12,948 bases of DNA, taken from an uncultured bacterium. Its GTDB lineage: Bacteria; Patescibacteriota; Minisyncoccia; Phycocordibacterales; PALSA-1337. Of the stretch, positions 1 to 7,180 are shown piece after piece; the stretch's first letter is position 1, and every line of letters starts with the position of its first letter. Position numbers and translations under genes: made by a program. The notes beneath the pieces were generated by a model that worked only from the letters and a program-made list of their open reading frames with translations, was not told where the DNA came from and ran no database searches. Where the stretch lies: the NCBI GenBank assembly GCA_903876465.1, contig CAIRAF010000007.1, forward strand, positions 1-12,948. The letters are read 5' to 3'.

Positions 1-1
1 C

Positions 2-172
2 ATCTATTTGCTCGCTGCCTTCTCATTGTGCGGCTTTGGTTTTGGTTTTCAGATTCCAAATCTGACTCTGCAAATGCAATCTGCAGTGGCTAGAGCTGAC
101 TTGGGCTCTTCATCGGCCCTGGTGCAGACGCTTAGAACGGATTTCATATTCCATATTCGTCGACAATATTAG
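2..172 (+). pseudogene. 3' part of an MFS (DHA2/EmrB-like) drug transporter, broken
   Basis: The frame opening at base 2 is already inside the gene. It reads a glycine-rich membrane helix (LCGFGFGFQIPNLTLQ, about residues 9-24), then a Q-S-A-V-A-R-A-D-L-G-S-S-S-A-L-V-Q loop and LRT at residues 44-46. This is the arrangement seen in 14-helix MFS multidrug exporters, where 'P..T...Q..V...LG.ASAL.Q..R' precedes 'GG..G' and the last two or three helices. Here the family match stops at LRT (bases 131-139), followed by about eleven unrelated residues and a TAG at 170-172. Some 80-100 C-terminal residues expected in the family are absent. The same bases just beyond the break, read in another frame, belong to the P-type ATPase downstream, so this end was cut by a join rather than by a point mutation. 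The upstream part lies outside the window. Family assignment is moderately sure; substrate unknown. Confidence 0.6.
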
Positions 173-186
173 CCTCACTTTCTTTT

Positions 187-1935
187 TTGGGACTTATCCC
201 AGTTGTGGTCTCTGCCGGAAAATCTCTTTACGATAAAAAATTATCTGTTGATTTGCTTGCAACGATTGCTTTAGCGTTTTCATTACTTTCTCATGAATGG
301 GTCTCGGCTGCTTTCATTACTCTCATGTTGGCCTTTGCTCGTCTCTTTGATCGTATCACTGAAGCACGAGCTAAAAAGACTATTCAGAGTTTGATGAAAT
401 ACAATGTTGAGCGTGTTCGAATTAAAAAGGGTGACAGTATAAGTGAAGTCCATGTCAGTGAAGTTAGAATCGATGATTTGGTAGTAGTTGAAGCTGGTGA
501 CCGTATGCCGGTCGACGGTATTGTTATATCCGGGGAAGCGGACATAGACGAGGCTTCTCTCACTGGTGAAAGTGAATTGGTGCATAAGAAAGTCGGATCA
601 AAAGTTTTTACTTCGACAGTTAATGAATCTGGATCGCTTATAGTTAAGACAGAAAAAGTTGGTAAAGACACGACACTTTCACGCATGATTGAACTAGTTG
701 AAAAAGCGGCGCGTGATAAGAATGAAGCTGAACGCGCAGCTGATAGATTTACACAGTGGTATATCCTTCTTTCTCTGATTGCCTCTGTAACGATGTATTT
801 GATTGGACTTTCGCCTAGAGAAATACTGGCGGTTCTACTTGTGGTTTGTGCTGACGATATTGCTGTAGCTGTACCTCTGGCTTTCACTTCAGCTATTTCT
901 TATGCCGCAAAACGCGGAGTTATCGTTAAAGGTTCAAGTGCTTTTGAGCAACTTTCAAAGATGAAATTTATTTTGACTGACAAAACAGGAACTCTCACAC
1001 GTGGTAAACCAAAGATTGTAGATATTCGTACTTATAATGAAAAGTTTTCAATTGATGAAATTGCTATAAGATTTTTCATGGGCGCATCGGAATCAAATCA
1101 CATAGTCTCGCGTGCTATTACTGAGTATGCCCATGAACATAAAATGAAGCTTCATACACCAGATGATTTCGAAGAATTTTCAGGAAAGGGAATAGTGTTT
1201 AAGCATGATGGCGATGATATGCTAATGGGCCGTCTTTCATTTATGGAGGAAAGAAAGTCTCATATAGAAGAAAAAATACGTACAGATATTATTTCAGAAA
1301 AAGATGCTGGTAGAGGCGTGGCTTGTCTTTCAGTCAATGGTAAAGTTGTTGGATTAATATCGTACGCCGATGAACTTCGTCCCAGAGTAAAAGAAATTAT
1401 AAATGAAACAAAAGAACTTGGTGTATTGGAGTGGCACATGCTCACAGGTGATAATGAAAAATCAGCAGCTGCTGTCTCAGCACAAATAGGTATTCGTCAT
1501 TATCATGCCAATATGACTCCAGAGAGTAAGGTTGAATTGATAAGGCGTTTTGAAAAGGAACATTCAGGTAAACCAACAAAGACCGATCCAAATAAAGGCG
1601 TTGTTGGTTACATCGGTGATGGTGTAAATGATGCAGCTTCACTGGCTTTGGCTGATGTATCAATCGCTATGGGCGGTATAGGGGCTGATGCGGCCATTGA
1701 GGCCTCCGATATCACTATTATGAAGGATAATTTAGAACGTTTGCCAGAAGTTATGAGAATAGCAGCCAAGACGCGCAGTGTAATGAAAGGTAATTTCTGG
1801 ATTTGGGGTATTACCAATGCTGTGGGCTTGGGTCTAGTAGCATTCGGTATTATCGGTCCAGTGGGCGCAGCTACGTATAATTTTCTGACAGACTTTTTAC
1901 CAATTGGCAATGCTTTCAGAGCTGGGAGAAAATAG
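187..1935 (+). CDS. cation-transporting P-type ATPase (P1B-like, atypical), 5'-truncated
   Basis: This is an integral-membrane ion pump of the heavy-metal (P1B) type. In order it shows membrane helices at about residues 20-55, the actuator domain with TGES at 126-129, helices around 190-240, the phosphorylation site DKTGTLT with Asp265, a nucleotide-binding domain, the hinge GDGVND at 477-482, and two last helices (about 540-580). Two hallmarks are altered: the membrane CPC motif reads C221-A-D223-D224, and the N-domain 'SEHP' reads S303-N-H305-I. No metal-binding N-domain is visible. The TTG start is only the first canonical start available. The coding sense continues upstream to about base 142 (IPYSSTILASLSFLGLIP) without a start, and roughly 50 N-terminal residues expected in the family, including TM1, are missing. 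The gene therefore looks cut at the junction with the MFS fragment. The transported ion cannot be told. The family call is secure; whether the gene is expressed is not. Confidence 0.88.
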   Translation: MGLIPVVVSAGKSLYDKKLSVDLLATIALAFSLLSHEWVSAAFITLMLAFARLFDRITEARAKKTIQSLMKYNVERVRIKKGDSISEVHVSEVRIDDLVVVEAGDRMPVDGIVISGEADIDEASLTGESELVHKKVGSKVFTSTVNESGSLIVKTEKVGKDTTLSRMIELVEKAARDKNEAERAADRFTQWYILLSLIASVTMYLIGLSPREILAVLLVVCADDIAVAVPLAFTSAISYAAKRGVIVKGSSAFEQLSKMKFILTDKTGTLTRGKPKIVDIRTYNEKFSIDEIAIRFFMGASESNHIVSRAITEYAHEHKMKLHTPDDFEEFSGKGIVFKHDGDDMLMGRLSFMEERKSHIEEKIRTDIISEKDAGRGVACLSVNGKVVGLISYADELRPRVKEIINETKELGVLEWHMLTGDNEKSAAAVSAQIGIRHYHANMTPESKVELIRRFEKEHSGKPTKTDPNKGVVGYIGDGVNDAASLALADVSIAMGGIGADAAIEASDITIMKDNLERLPEVMRIAAKTRSVMKGNFWIWGITNAVGLGLVAFGIIGPVGAATYNFLTDFLPIGNAFRAGRK

Positions 1936-1954
1936 TTTTCTTTTAAATGTAAAG

Positions 1955-1963
1955 TGATATAAT
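1955..1963 (+). promoter_or_regulatory. extended -10 promoter for the DoxX-family gene
   Basis: TGATATAAT holds a perfect TATAAT at 1958-1963 preceded by the extended -10 dinucleotide TG. No good -35 is seen, as is usual when TG is present. Transcription would begin near 1970, giving a leader of about 47 nt before ATG 2017. No Shine-Dalgarno sequence is visible in that leader. Confidence 0.5.
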
Positions 1964-2016
1964 TATTCTATTATAAAGGGTCAATTAATGATTAACGTTT
2001 AATTACGTATAAAACT

Positions 2017-2406
2017 ATGGCACTCGTATTTCTTCTGGCTCGCATTGTTCTAGGATTATATTGGCTACAGACCGCTTACACACATCTATTTAAATCAGCT
2101 GGACTTATTGGTTATGCAAATATGAAAGGAGTGAAGTCAGCAAAAGTTGCAGTAATTGGTTCAGGTCTTTTAGCTCTTATTGGTGGACTTTCAATTCTTT
2201 TGGGCATTCGTCCTCATTACGGTATTGCTTGTCTCGTTATCTTTCTTATCGGTGTCTCTTGGAAAATGCATGCTCATTGGAAGATTGAAGATCCTATGCA
2301 GAAGATGACAGAGAGAATTAATTTTACAAAAAATATTGCACTTGCTGCAGCAATTTTGGCACTTGTAGCAGTCGCTCAACCTTGGGTTTACGCGCTTAAT
2401 TGGTAA
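2017..2406 (+). CDS. DoxX-family membrane protein
   Basis: A 129-residue protein made almost wholly of four membrane helices (about residues 3-22, 44-64, 68-86 and 104-127). It opens with the DoxX-like 'ARIVLGLYWLQTAYTHL' helix and has a GLLALIGGLSILLGI second helix, the usual pattern and length of the family. DoxX/DoxD-like proteins sit in the cytoplasmic membrane; characterised members are linked to thiosulfate:quinone oxidation or to oxidative-stress complexes, but most small members have no known reaction, so only a family call is made. An extended -10 promoter lies 54 bp upstream, suggesting transcription independent of the ATPase. The gene converges on the minus-strand Cys-rich gene across a 90-bp gap. 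A second, longer DoxX-family gene lies at 7549-8094. Confidence 0.75.
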   Translation: MALVFLLARIVLGLYWLQTAYTHLFKSAGLIGYANMKGVKSAKVAVIGSGLLALIGGLSILLGIRPHYGIACLVIFLIGVSWKMHAHWKIEDPMQKMTERINFTKNIALAAAILALVAVAQPWVYALNW

Positions 2407-2431
2407 GAGCAATTTCAATCTATAAATAAAC

Positions 2432-2467
2432 AAATAAAAAAACCGGATAGCTTTTAGAGCGTCCGGC
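2432..2467 (-). terminator. Rho-independent terminator of the minus-strand Cys-rich gene
   Basis: On the minus strand CCGGA (2466-2462) pairs with TCCGG (2447-2443), with an inner GCT/AGC pairing, and is followed at once by a run of seven T. It lies about 30 bp past the stop codon at 2497. In the plus direction the hairpin is followed only by CATTTGTTT, so it is at best a weak terminator for the DoxX gene. Confidence 0.65.
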
Positions 2468-2496
2468 ATTTGTTTACCAAAATTTTGTGGTTCCTG

Positions 2497-3102
2497 TTAT
2501 TTTTCGGGCCACACAGAACTTGCTGGCTCAAAACCTCCCAATGTCCAACTACCAGCAAGGGGTGTAAAAGGTGGACAACAATTTATCCTGAGACAACCCA
2601 TCACTTTGTTGTTTACTATTGTAGCGATGTCATAGCGAATTTTGTGGTGATCACCTTGATATAACACCACGTCATTGCCTGGGAATATCGGTAAGCCACA
2701 GATTGCACATCGAGCAACTTGATCTTTTAACCTTTTAACGTAACAAGAGGGACATTCGTCGATATTGTCGATCCTGTCACCTGGTAGACCATAGACATGG
2801 GCGTAAAACCAAGTTGGTCCAGTGTGCCCGCATTCAAAAGTATGAATTTGTTGGGATTTCCAATCGAACCTTTCATCGACAAGGATATGGTCAGCCAACC
2901 CCACGTGTACTGAATTATTAGAATCAAATACAATCAAGCCATCATTCTTGCTGAGAAATAAATAATACAATCTATCTTCTCGCAGTTTGTTGATTGCCAG
3001 GATTGATATTGCGTAAAATTTATATGCAATGAATACAAAGAAAAATACCGTAAATATTGATGCAATTATGATACCGAAGATTACTATGTTTATTGTGCTC
3101 AT
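2497..3102 (-). CDS. membrane-anchored Cys-rich (putative zinc-binding) protein, unknown function
   Basis: I do not recognise the family. The 201-residue protein begins with one strongly hydrophobic helix (about residues 5-38), so it is probably anchored by its N-terminus. The rest is soluble and carries ordered cysteine/histidine pairs: C91-x-H93, C117-x2-C120, C132-x2-C135, and C170 with C175-C176; H152-H153 lie between. The spacing resembles two zinc knuckles or a RING/treble-clef-like fold, which is inference. The CGHTG and CAICGLPI stretches are the most domain-like parts. The start is supported by GGGG five bases upstream of the ATG, a TTGACA-containing promoter further upstream, and a terminator after the stop, so it is a single-gene transcription unit. 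It diverges from the FAD oxidase gene. The small size, the 1-TM anchor and the metal-site pattern would fit a sensor or assembly factor, but nothing in the context decides this. Confidence 0.7.
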   Translation of the reverse strand: MSTINIVIFGIIIASIFTVFFFVFIAYKFYAISILAINKLREDRLYYLFLSKNDGLIVFDSNNSVHVGLADHILVDERFDWKSQQIHTFECGHTGPTWFYAHVYGLPGDRIDNIDECPSCYVKRLKDQVARCAICGLPIFPGNDVVLYQGDHHKIRYDIATIVNNKVMGCLRINCCPPFTPLAGSWTLGGFEPASSVWPEK

Positions 3103-3146
3103 AGATACCCCAAATTTATTTGTCTGTGTAGAACTGCGTTTTCCTT

Positions 3147-3174
3147 AAATTACCACAGATTTGGTTCATGTCAA
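3147..3174 (-). promoter_or_regulatory. sigma70-like promoter of the Cys-rich gene
   Basis: Reading the minus strand, a perfect -35 TTGACA (3174-3169) is followed after 16 bp by TAATTT (3152-3147), which is preceded by TG one base away (TGGTAATTT, an extended -10). Transcription would start near 3140, about 38 nt before the ATG at 3102. Confidence 0.55.
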
Positions 3175-3200
3175 TATTGTTTCTCTGGCATAAATTATAA

Positions 3201-3209
3201 TGTTACAAT
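3201..3209 (+). promoter_or_regulatory. promoter at the start codon of the FAD oxidase gene
   Basis: TGTTACAAT is an extended -10 (TG, one base, TACAAT at 3204-3209) ending exactly six bases before ATG 3216, which would place transcription start on the ATG itself. A perfect TATAAT at 3196-3201 overlaps it and would give an 8-nt leader instead. Either way the mRNA is leaderless or nearly so, and there is no Shine-Dalgarno sequence. Confidence 0.5.
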
Positions 3210-3215
3210 GTATGA

Positions 3216-4937
3216 ATGTTTGATGTAAAAAAGCTTGAAGAAACCATTGAAGGAAAGGTAAGCACGTGGACAACTGATCTCAATACCGCTAGCCATGACG
3301 CTAGCCTCTTTGAAGTTAAGCCAATTGCCGTAGTCTCACCTAAAAATGTAAAAGATGTTGAAAAGCTAGTTACTTATGTCACGCAAGAAAACTTAAAAAA
3401 TAATCAATCAGGTCAGACTACTAATCAAAAAATTCCTAAACTGACTTTAACAGGACGTTCTGCTGGCACCGATATGTCAGGTGGCCCATTGACTGAATCT
3501 ATTGTCGTTGATTTTACTAAGAGTTTTACAAAGATTGGAACTATTAAAGAAGAAGTGCCAAGAATGCTTGGTGGAGTTGAAATCACTGGATCTGCTGTGA
3601 CAGAACCGGGTGTTTATTATCGTGATTTTGATAAGGCTACTCTGGCAGTTGGAGGACAGATCATGCCTTCATATCCAGCATCACGCGAGTTGTGTACTGT
3701 TGGTGGTATGACAGCCAATAATTCTGGTGGAGAAAAGACTTTAACTTATGGCAAAACAGAAAAGTATGTTCGTCGTTTGAAAATGGTTTGTGCTGATGCT
3801 AAAGAACATGAATTCAGATCTTTAAATATGCATGAATTAGAACAAGCCAAGAAATTTCCATCTTTTGAAAGTGAAATTTACAGAAAGATGCACGAATTGA
3901 TTGAAAAGAATTATGATCTCATTCAAAGAGCCAAGCCAATAGTTTCTAAGAATTCCAGCGGATATTATCTTTGGAATGTTTGGGATAAAGAAAAGGGAAT
4001 ATTTGATTTAACTAAAATGATTGTTGGCTCACAGGGGACTCTTGGGCTTATTACAGAAATAGAATTCGCTCTCGTTAAACCAAAGAAGTATTCACATATG
4101 GTTGTCGTCTTTTTGAAAAATCTGGATCAATTGGGTCCAACTGCTGCACACATATTGAAATATAAGCCAGAGAGCTTTGAATCGTATGATGATCAGACTT
4201 TTAAAGTCGCTCTCAAATTCTTGCCAGCACTTATTAAGCGAATGAAAGGGAATATCATTGGTCTTGGTTTTCAATTTATTCCGGAAATGATGGCTGTATT
4301 AACTGGTGGCGTACCAAAAATGGTTCTCATGGCCGAGTTCACAGCTGACACAGATGCCGAGGCTTTGCATATGGCTATGGAAGCTCATGATTCATTGAAA
4401 GATATGCATGAAAAATCATTGGTTACCAAGACTGCGCGTCAATCAAATAAATATTGGGTTATTCGCCGTGAGAGTTTCAATATGCTTCGCCAACATGTTC
4501 ACGGTTTGCGCACAGCACCATTCATAGATGATTTCGTTGTACCACCAATGACATTACCAGAATTTTTACCAAAACTTTATACTATTCTTGATCAGTATAA
4601 GAACGATATTACTTACACTATAGCTGGTCATGTAGGTGATGGTAATTTCCACATCATTCCACTGATGAATTTAGCTGATCCAAAGTCACAGACAATTATT
4701 GAAGATTTGTCAGTCAAAGTATATACGTTAGTTCACGAATTTCATGGTTCTATAACTGGTGAGCACAATGACGGTATTATCCGTACTCCATTTATCAAAA
4801 TGCAGTATGGTGAAGATATGTATAAGTTATTTGAAGAAGTGAAGAAAATTTGGGATCCACAGGGAATATTTAATCCTGGTAAGAAAGTTGGGGGTACGCT
4901 TGATTATGCTTTTAAACACATTGTGAAGAGTTCTTAG
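3216..4937 (+). CDS. FAD-binding oxidase/dehydrogenase (GlcD / D-lactate dehydrogenase-like)
   Basis: This flavoprotein belongs to the PCMH-type FAD-linked oxidase family that oxidises 2-hydroxy acids such as glycolate or D-lactate. The N-terminal half carries the FAD-binding PCMH domain: GRSAGTDMSGG from residue 80, the GGMTANNSGG loop at 163-172, and GSQGTLG at 271-277. The C-terminal FAD-oxidase cap holds the family's substrate and metal residues in HVGDGNFH (472-479) and GEHNDG (H517), and ends with the usual 'WDPQGIFNPGKK'. At 573 residues it is somewhat longer than plain GlcD or Dld proteins, partly from a Lys/Asn/Gln-rich insertion near residues 60-75. No Cys-rich Fe-S domain is fused to it. 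There is no signal peptide, so it acts in the cytoplasm or on the inner membrane face. The electron acceptor and exact substrate cannot be read from sequence. The ATG is supported by the -10 elements immediately upstream. Confidence 0.85.
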   Translation: MFDVKKLEETIEGKVSTWTTDLNTASHDASLFEVKPIAVVSPKNVKDVEKLVTYVTQENLKNNQSGQTTNQKIPKLTLTGRSAGTDMSGGPLTESIVVDFTKSFTKIGTIKEEVPRMLGGVEITGSAVTEPGVYYRDFDKATLAVGGQIMPSYPASRELCTVGGMTANNSGGEKTLTYGKTEKYVRRLKMVCADAKEHEFRSLNMHELEQAKKFPSFESEIYRKMHELIEKNYDLIQRAKPIVSKNSSGYYLWNVWDKEKGIFDLTKMIVGSQGTLGLITEIEFALVKPKKYSHMVVVFLKNLDQLGPTAAHILKYKPESFESYDDQTFKVALKFLPALIKRMKGNIIGLGFQFIPEMMAVLTGGVPKMVLMAEFTADTDAEALHMAMEAHDSLKDMHEKSLVTKTARQSNKYWVIRRESFNMLRQHVHGLRTAPFIDDFVVPPMTLPEFLPKLYTILDQYKNDITYTIAGHVGDGNFHIIPLMNLADPKSQTIIEDLSVKVYTLVHEFHGSITGEHNDGIIRTPFIKMQYGEDMYKLFEEVKKIWDPQGIFNPGKKVGGTLDYAFKHIVKSS

Positions 4938-5014
4938 CACCAAATTTACCTAAATTTTAGTATGTATTATAAGCACTGTTCGACCGTCTACATATATAAC
5001 TAGTAAAAAATACC

Positions 5015-5827
5015 ATGTCTCAAAATTCCAGCATCTCTGTAAAAAACCTCACTAAAACCTTTAAAGGAGGTCTTGTAGCAGTGAACGATATCTCTTTTGA
5101 AGTTCCAAAGGGTTCCATCTTCGCCTTTCTTGGTCCAAATGGAGCTGGCAAAACTACAACTATTAAGATGCTCACAACATTACTACATCCTACATCTGGT
5201 TCGTTAACATTGAATGGGCTAGATCCAACCAAGAATTCACATGAAGCACGCCAATCATTTGGTATTGTTTTCCAAGACCCATCACTTGATGATGAGCTTA
5301 CTGCTTATGAAAACATGTTTTTTCACGCAGGGTTATATGGTGTTCCACGATCGGAAACTCCTGCGAAAATTGAGGATATGATGAAATTTGTTGAACTTTG
5401 GGATCGTAAAGATAGTCTGGTCAAAACCTTTTCTGGAGGTATGAAACGTCGATTGGAAATTGCTCGTGGACTATTACATACACCAGCTATTCTTTTCTTG
5501 GATGAACCAACTACTGGACTTGACCCACAAACTCGTAATTATATCTGGACATATATAAAGAAATTAAATGAAGAGCGTGGTTTAACTGTTTTCTTCACTA
5601 CTCATTACATGGAGGAGGCTGAAAGAGCTGCGCACCAGGTCGCTGTGATAGATCATGGAAAAATTATTGCAAGCGATACGCCTGCGAATATTATTAAAAT
5701 GACTGAGACAACTAATCTAGAGGATGCCTTCATTAAACTGACTGGTAAGAATATACGTGAACAAGAGGGTAGTGGAATGGATGAAATGCGTCAGATGAGA
5801 CAAATGTGGAGAGGTGGAAGGAAATAA
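5015..5827 (+). CDS. ABC transporter ATP-binding protein (DrrA/CcmA-like)
   Basis: The nucleotide-binding subunit of an ABC-2-type exporter. Walker A GPNGAGKTT lies at residues 40-48, the Q-loop at VFQDPSLDDELT, the signature SGGMKRR starts at 140, Walker B/D-loop LDEPTTGLD has D163-E164, and the switch histidine is H197 in TTHYMEEAE. The overall pattern matches DrrA-type ATPases of antibiotic or polysaccharide exporters. The 270-residue length is short of the roughly 300-330 of classical DrrA, and the C-terminus ends in a Met/Arg-rich tail (MDEMRQMRQMWRGGRK). The permease starts 20 bp after the stop, or overlaps it if the GTG at 5806 is used, so the two are one operon. Upstream there is a TATAAC at 4995-5000 that could act as a -10, giving an 8-nt leader; no Shine-Dalgarno sequence is seen. 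Confidence 0.9.
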   Translation: MSQNSSISVKNLTKTFKGGLVAVNDISFEVPKGSIFAFLGPNGAGKTTTIKMLTTLLHPTSGSLTLNGLDPTKNSHEARQSFGIVFQDPSLDDELTAYENMFFHAGLYGVPRSETPAKIEDMMKFVELWDRKDSLVKTFSGGMKRRLEIARGLLHTPAILFLDEPTTGLDPQTRNYIWTYIKKLNEERGLTVFFTTHYMEEAERAAHQVAVIDHGKIIASDTPANIIKMTETTNLEDAFIKLTGKNIREQEGSGMDEMRQMRQMWRGGRK

Positions 5828-5847
5828 AATTTAATTCCAATCAAAAT

Positions 5848-6606
5848 ATGAAATCCAATATTCTATACCCAATTTACATACTATGGCTTCGACAGATCAA
5901 GCGTTATTTCCGCTCGAAGTCGCGCATCATTGGTTCACTAGGCCAACCAATTGTTTTTCTTGTGGCTCTAGGTTTTGGTTTTGGCTCCATCTTCGCCAAA
6001 GCTGGTGAAGGTAATTATATTCAATTCCTTTCACCTGGTGTCATTGCCATGTCTATCATGTTTACTGCAGTTTTTTCTGGTATTGAACTTATCTGGGATA
6101 GACAGTTCGGTTTCTTGAAAGAAACAATGGTTGCACCGGTATCTCGTTTGACTATTATGTTTGGCCGAACACTTGGTGGAGCTACTACAGCTACTCTTCA
6201 GGGTATCATTGTTTTTCTTATTACAATTGTTATTGGTTTTCGTCCTGATGTTGGAGCAGTTCTCTGGGGTTTACTATTTATGTTTGGTATTGCGCTTGTC
6301 TTCACCGCTTTTGGTACCGCCATAGCTTCATCCATGGAAGATATGCAAGGTTTTGGACTTATCGTGAATTTGGTTAATATGCCACTTCTGTTTCTTTCAG
6401 GTGCATTTTTCCCACTAAATACAGCACCAGCCTTTATTCAATGGATTGCATATATCAACCCACTTTCTTACGGCATTGATGGTTTACGAGCCGCTTTTAC
6501 GGGTGTTTCTCAATATGTAATCGGTGTAGATGCTCTGGTCATTGCAGGTATAACAGTAGTTTTCCTCTCAGTAGGAGCTTGGCTATTTAGTAGGGTAGAA
6601 GTTTAG
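5848..6606 (+). CDS. ABC-2 type transporter permease (DrrB-like)
   Basis: The membrane subunit partnering the preceding ATPase. It has six predicted helices: about residues 27-47 (GQPIVFLVALGFGFGSIF), 55-75, 103-123, 130-155 (GLLFMFGIALVFTAFGTAI), 168-190 (GLIVNLVNMPLLFLSGAFFP) and 228-248. The 'MPLLFLSGAFFPL...P.....I..INPLSYGIDGLR' stretch is the ABC-2/DrrB signature region, so this is an exporter of lipophilic drugs, lipids or glycans; the substrate is unknown. I chose ATG 5848 (252 aa). An in-frame GTG at 5806 would add 14 polar residues (ERWKEIKFNSNQN) and overlap the ATPase by 22 bp, which is possible but adds nothing family-like. Neither start has a well-placed Shine-Dalgarno sequence. 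A gene of unknown function follows after 17 bp and is probably co-transcribed. Confidence 0.88.
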   Translation: MKSNILYPIYILWLRQIKRYFRSKSRIIGSLGQPIVFLVALGFGFGSIFAKAGEGNYIQFLSPGVIAMSIMFTAVFSGIELIWDRQFGFLKETMVAPVSRLTIMFGRTLGGATTATLQGIIVFLITIVIGFRPDVGAVLWGLLFMFGIALVFTAFGTAIASSMEDMQGFGLIVNLVNMPLLFLSGAFFPLNTAPAFIQWIAYINPLSYGIDGLRAAFTGVSQYVIGVDALVIAGITVVFLSVGAWLFSRVEV

Positions 6607-6623
6607 AAAGCTGATTTAATCAA

Positions 6624-7139
6624 ATGAAACCGACTAAAGTTACCATCAATGACCTCATGCAAAAAGGTTATTCATATATTCGTACAGAACTTGTCGGCAA
6701 AAATTTCGATCCATCTTTCAAACCACAACTGACTCCAGCGGAAATGCTGAAGCTTGGTGTTTTTGGAGGAGTATATCTGCGTGATTGTAAAAATGAATTT
6801 CCAGCTGAATGGTTCAAAGACGCTAAATTTGTTTCAGAAGGAAGTGATGAACATGATCCAAAATTGAATTTTTTTGGTGTGAACGCCAGTCAACCACTTT
6901 CAGTCTGGCAAGCAAAGGGATGGATACATCCCGATGATCCTCGTGGCTGGTTTCAGTGGTACTGTAGGTATTATATGGGACGCCGGCATCCTGATGATGC
7001 TCGTCAGATTAAGCGCTGGAAAGCTATGACACGACATGTGGCTCAAGTAGTGCATAACTGTCGAAAAGGCGATTATAGCTGTCATACACGTCAACGCCAA
7101 GCACTTATACACTGGGCCTATGATAGCCGTAGGTTATAG
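6624..7139 (+). CDS. conserved-looking protein of unknown function, Trp/His-rich core
   Basis: I cannot name this 171-residue soluble protein. It starts 17 bp after the ABC permease and probably ends that operon. The middle is unusually rich in Trp, Tyr, His and Asp: VNASQPLSVWQAKGWIHPDD (86-105) followed by PRGWFQWYCRYYMGRRHPDD (106-125). The tetrad HPDD occurs twice (102-105 and 122-125), each time followed by a residue and Arg. A cluster H144-C146-C153-H154 near the C-terminus could bind metal. There is no signal peptide or membrane helix. The density of aromatic and charged residues looks like an active or ligand-binding site under selection rather than a chance frame. The position behind an exporter could mean it modifies or binds the exported compound, but that is only inference from context. 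Confidence 0.7.
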   Translation: MKPTKVTINDLMQKGYSYIRTELVGKNFDPSFKPQLTPAEMLKLGVFGGVYLRDCKNEFPAEWFKDAKFVSEGSDEHDPKLNFFGVNASQPLSVWQAKGWIHPDDPRGWFQWYCRYYMGRRHPDDARQIKRWKAMTRHVAQVVHNCRKGDYSCHTRQRQALIHWAYDSRRL

Positions 7140-7146
7140 CCTGTAG

Positions 7147-7152
7147 TATAAT
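7147..7152 (+). promoter_or_regulatory. possible -10 element for the small membrane protein gene
   Basis: A perfect TATAAT lies in the 41-bp gap after the 171-aa gene. Transcription would start near 7159 and leave a leader of about 22 nt before ATG 7181. No convincing -35 or TG extension is present, so read-through from the ABC operon is equally possible. Confidence 0.35.
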
Positions 7153-7180
7153 TTAGGCATTATGGACGGTGAATAAAATC

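Noticed and set aside
187..189. TTG as the true start of the P-type ATPase
   Set aside because: The reading frame upstream of it (about 142-186) is still membrane-helix sequence in keeping with the family, and roughly 50 expected N-terminal residues are missing, so this is only the first usable start after the break.
384..887. 167-residue reading frame on the minus strand
   Set aside because: It lies wholly inside the ATPase gene, is Ser/Thr-rich with no domain pattern, and the plus-strand product carries the conserved TGES and CADD motifs over the same bases.
2008..2013. TATAAA as the -10 of the DoxX-family gene
   Set aside because: It ends three bases before ATG 2017, so transcription would start inside the start codon; the extended -10 at 1955-1963 is better placed.
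2470..2664. 64-residue plus-strand frame
   Set aside because: It is antisense to the 3' half of the Cys-rich gene, has no ribosome site or family pattern, and begins inside the terminator region.
5806..5808. GTG 5806 as the start of the ABC permease
   Set aside because: It adds 14 polar residues without family support and has no ribosome site; ATG 5848 sits at the usual distance before the first helix. It is not excluded.
7162..7176. Mini-ORF ATG GAC GGT GAA TAA as a leader peptide
   Set aside because: Four codons just after the predicted transcript start, with no attenuator structure or repeated codon, is consistent with chance.
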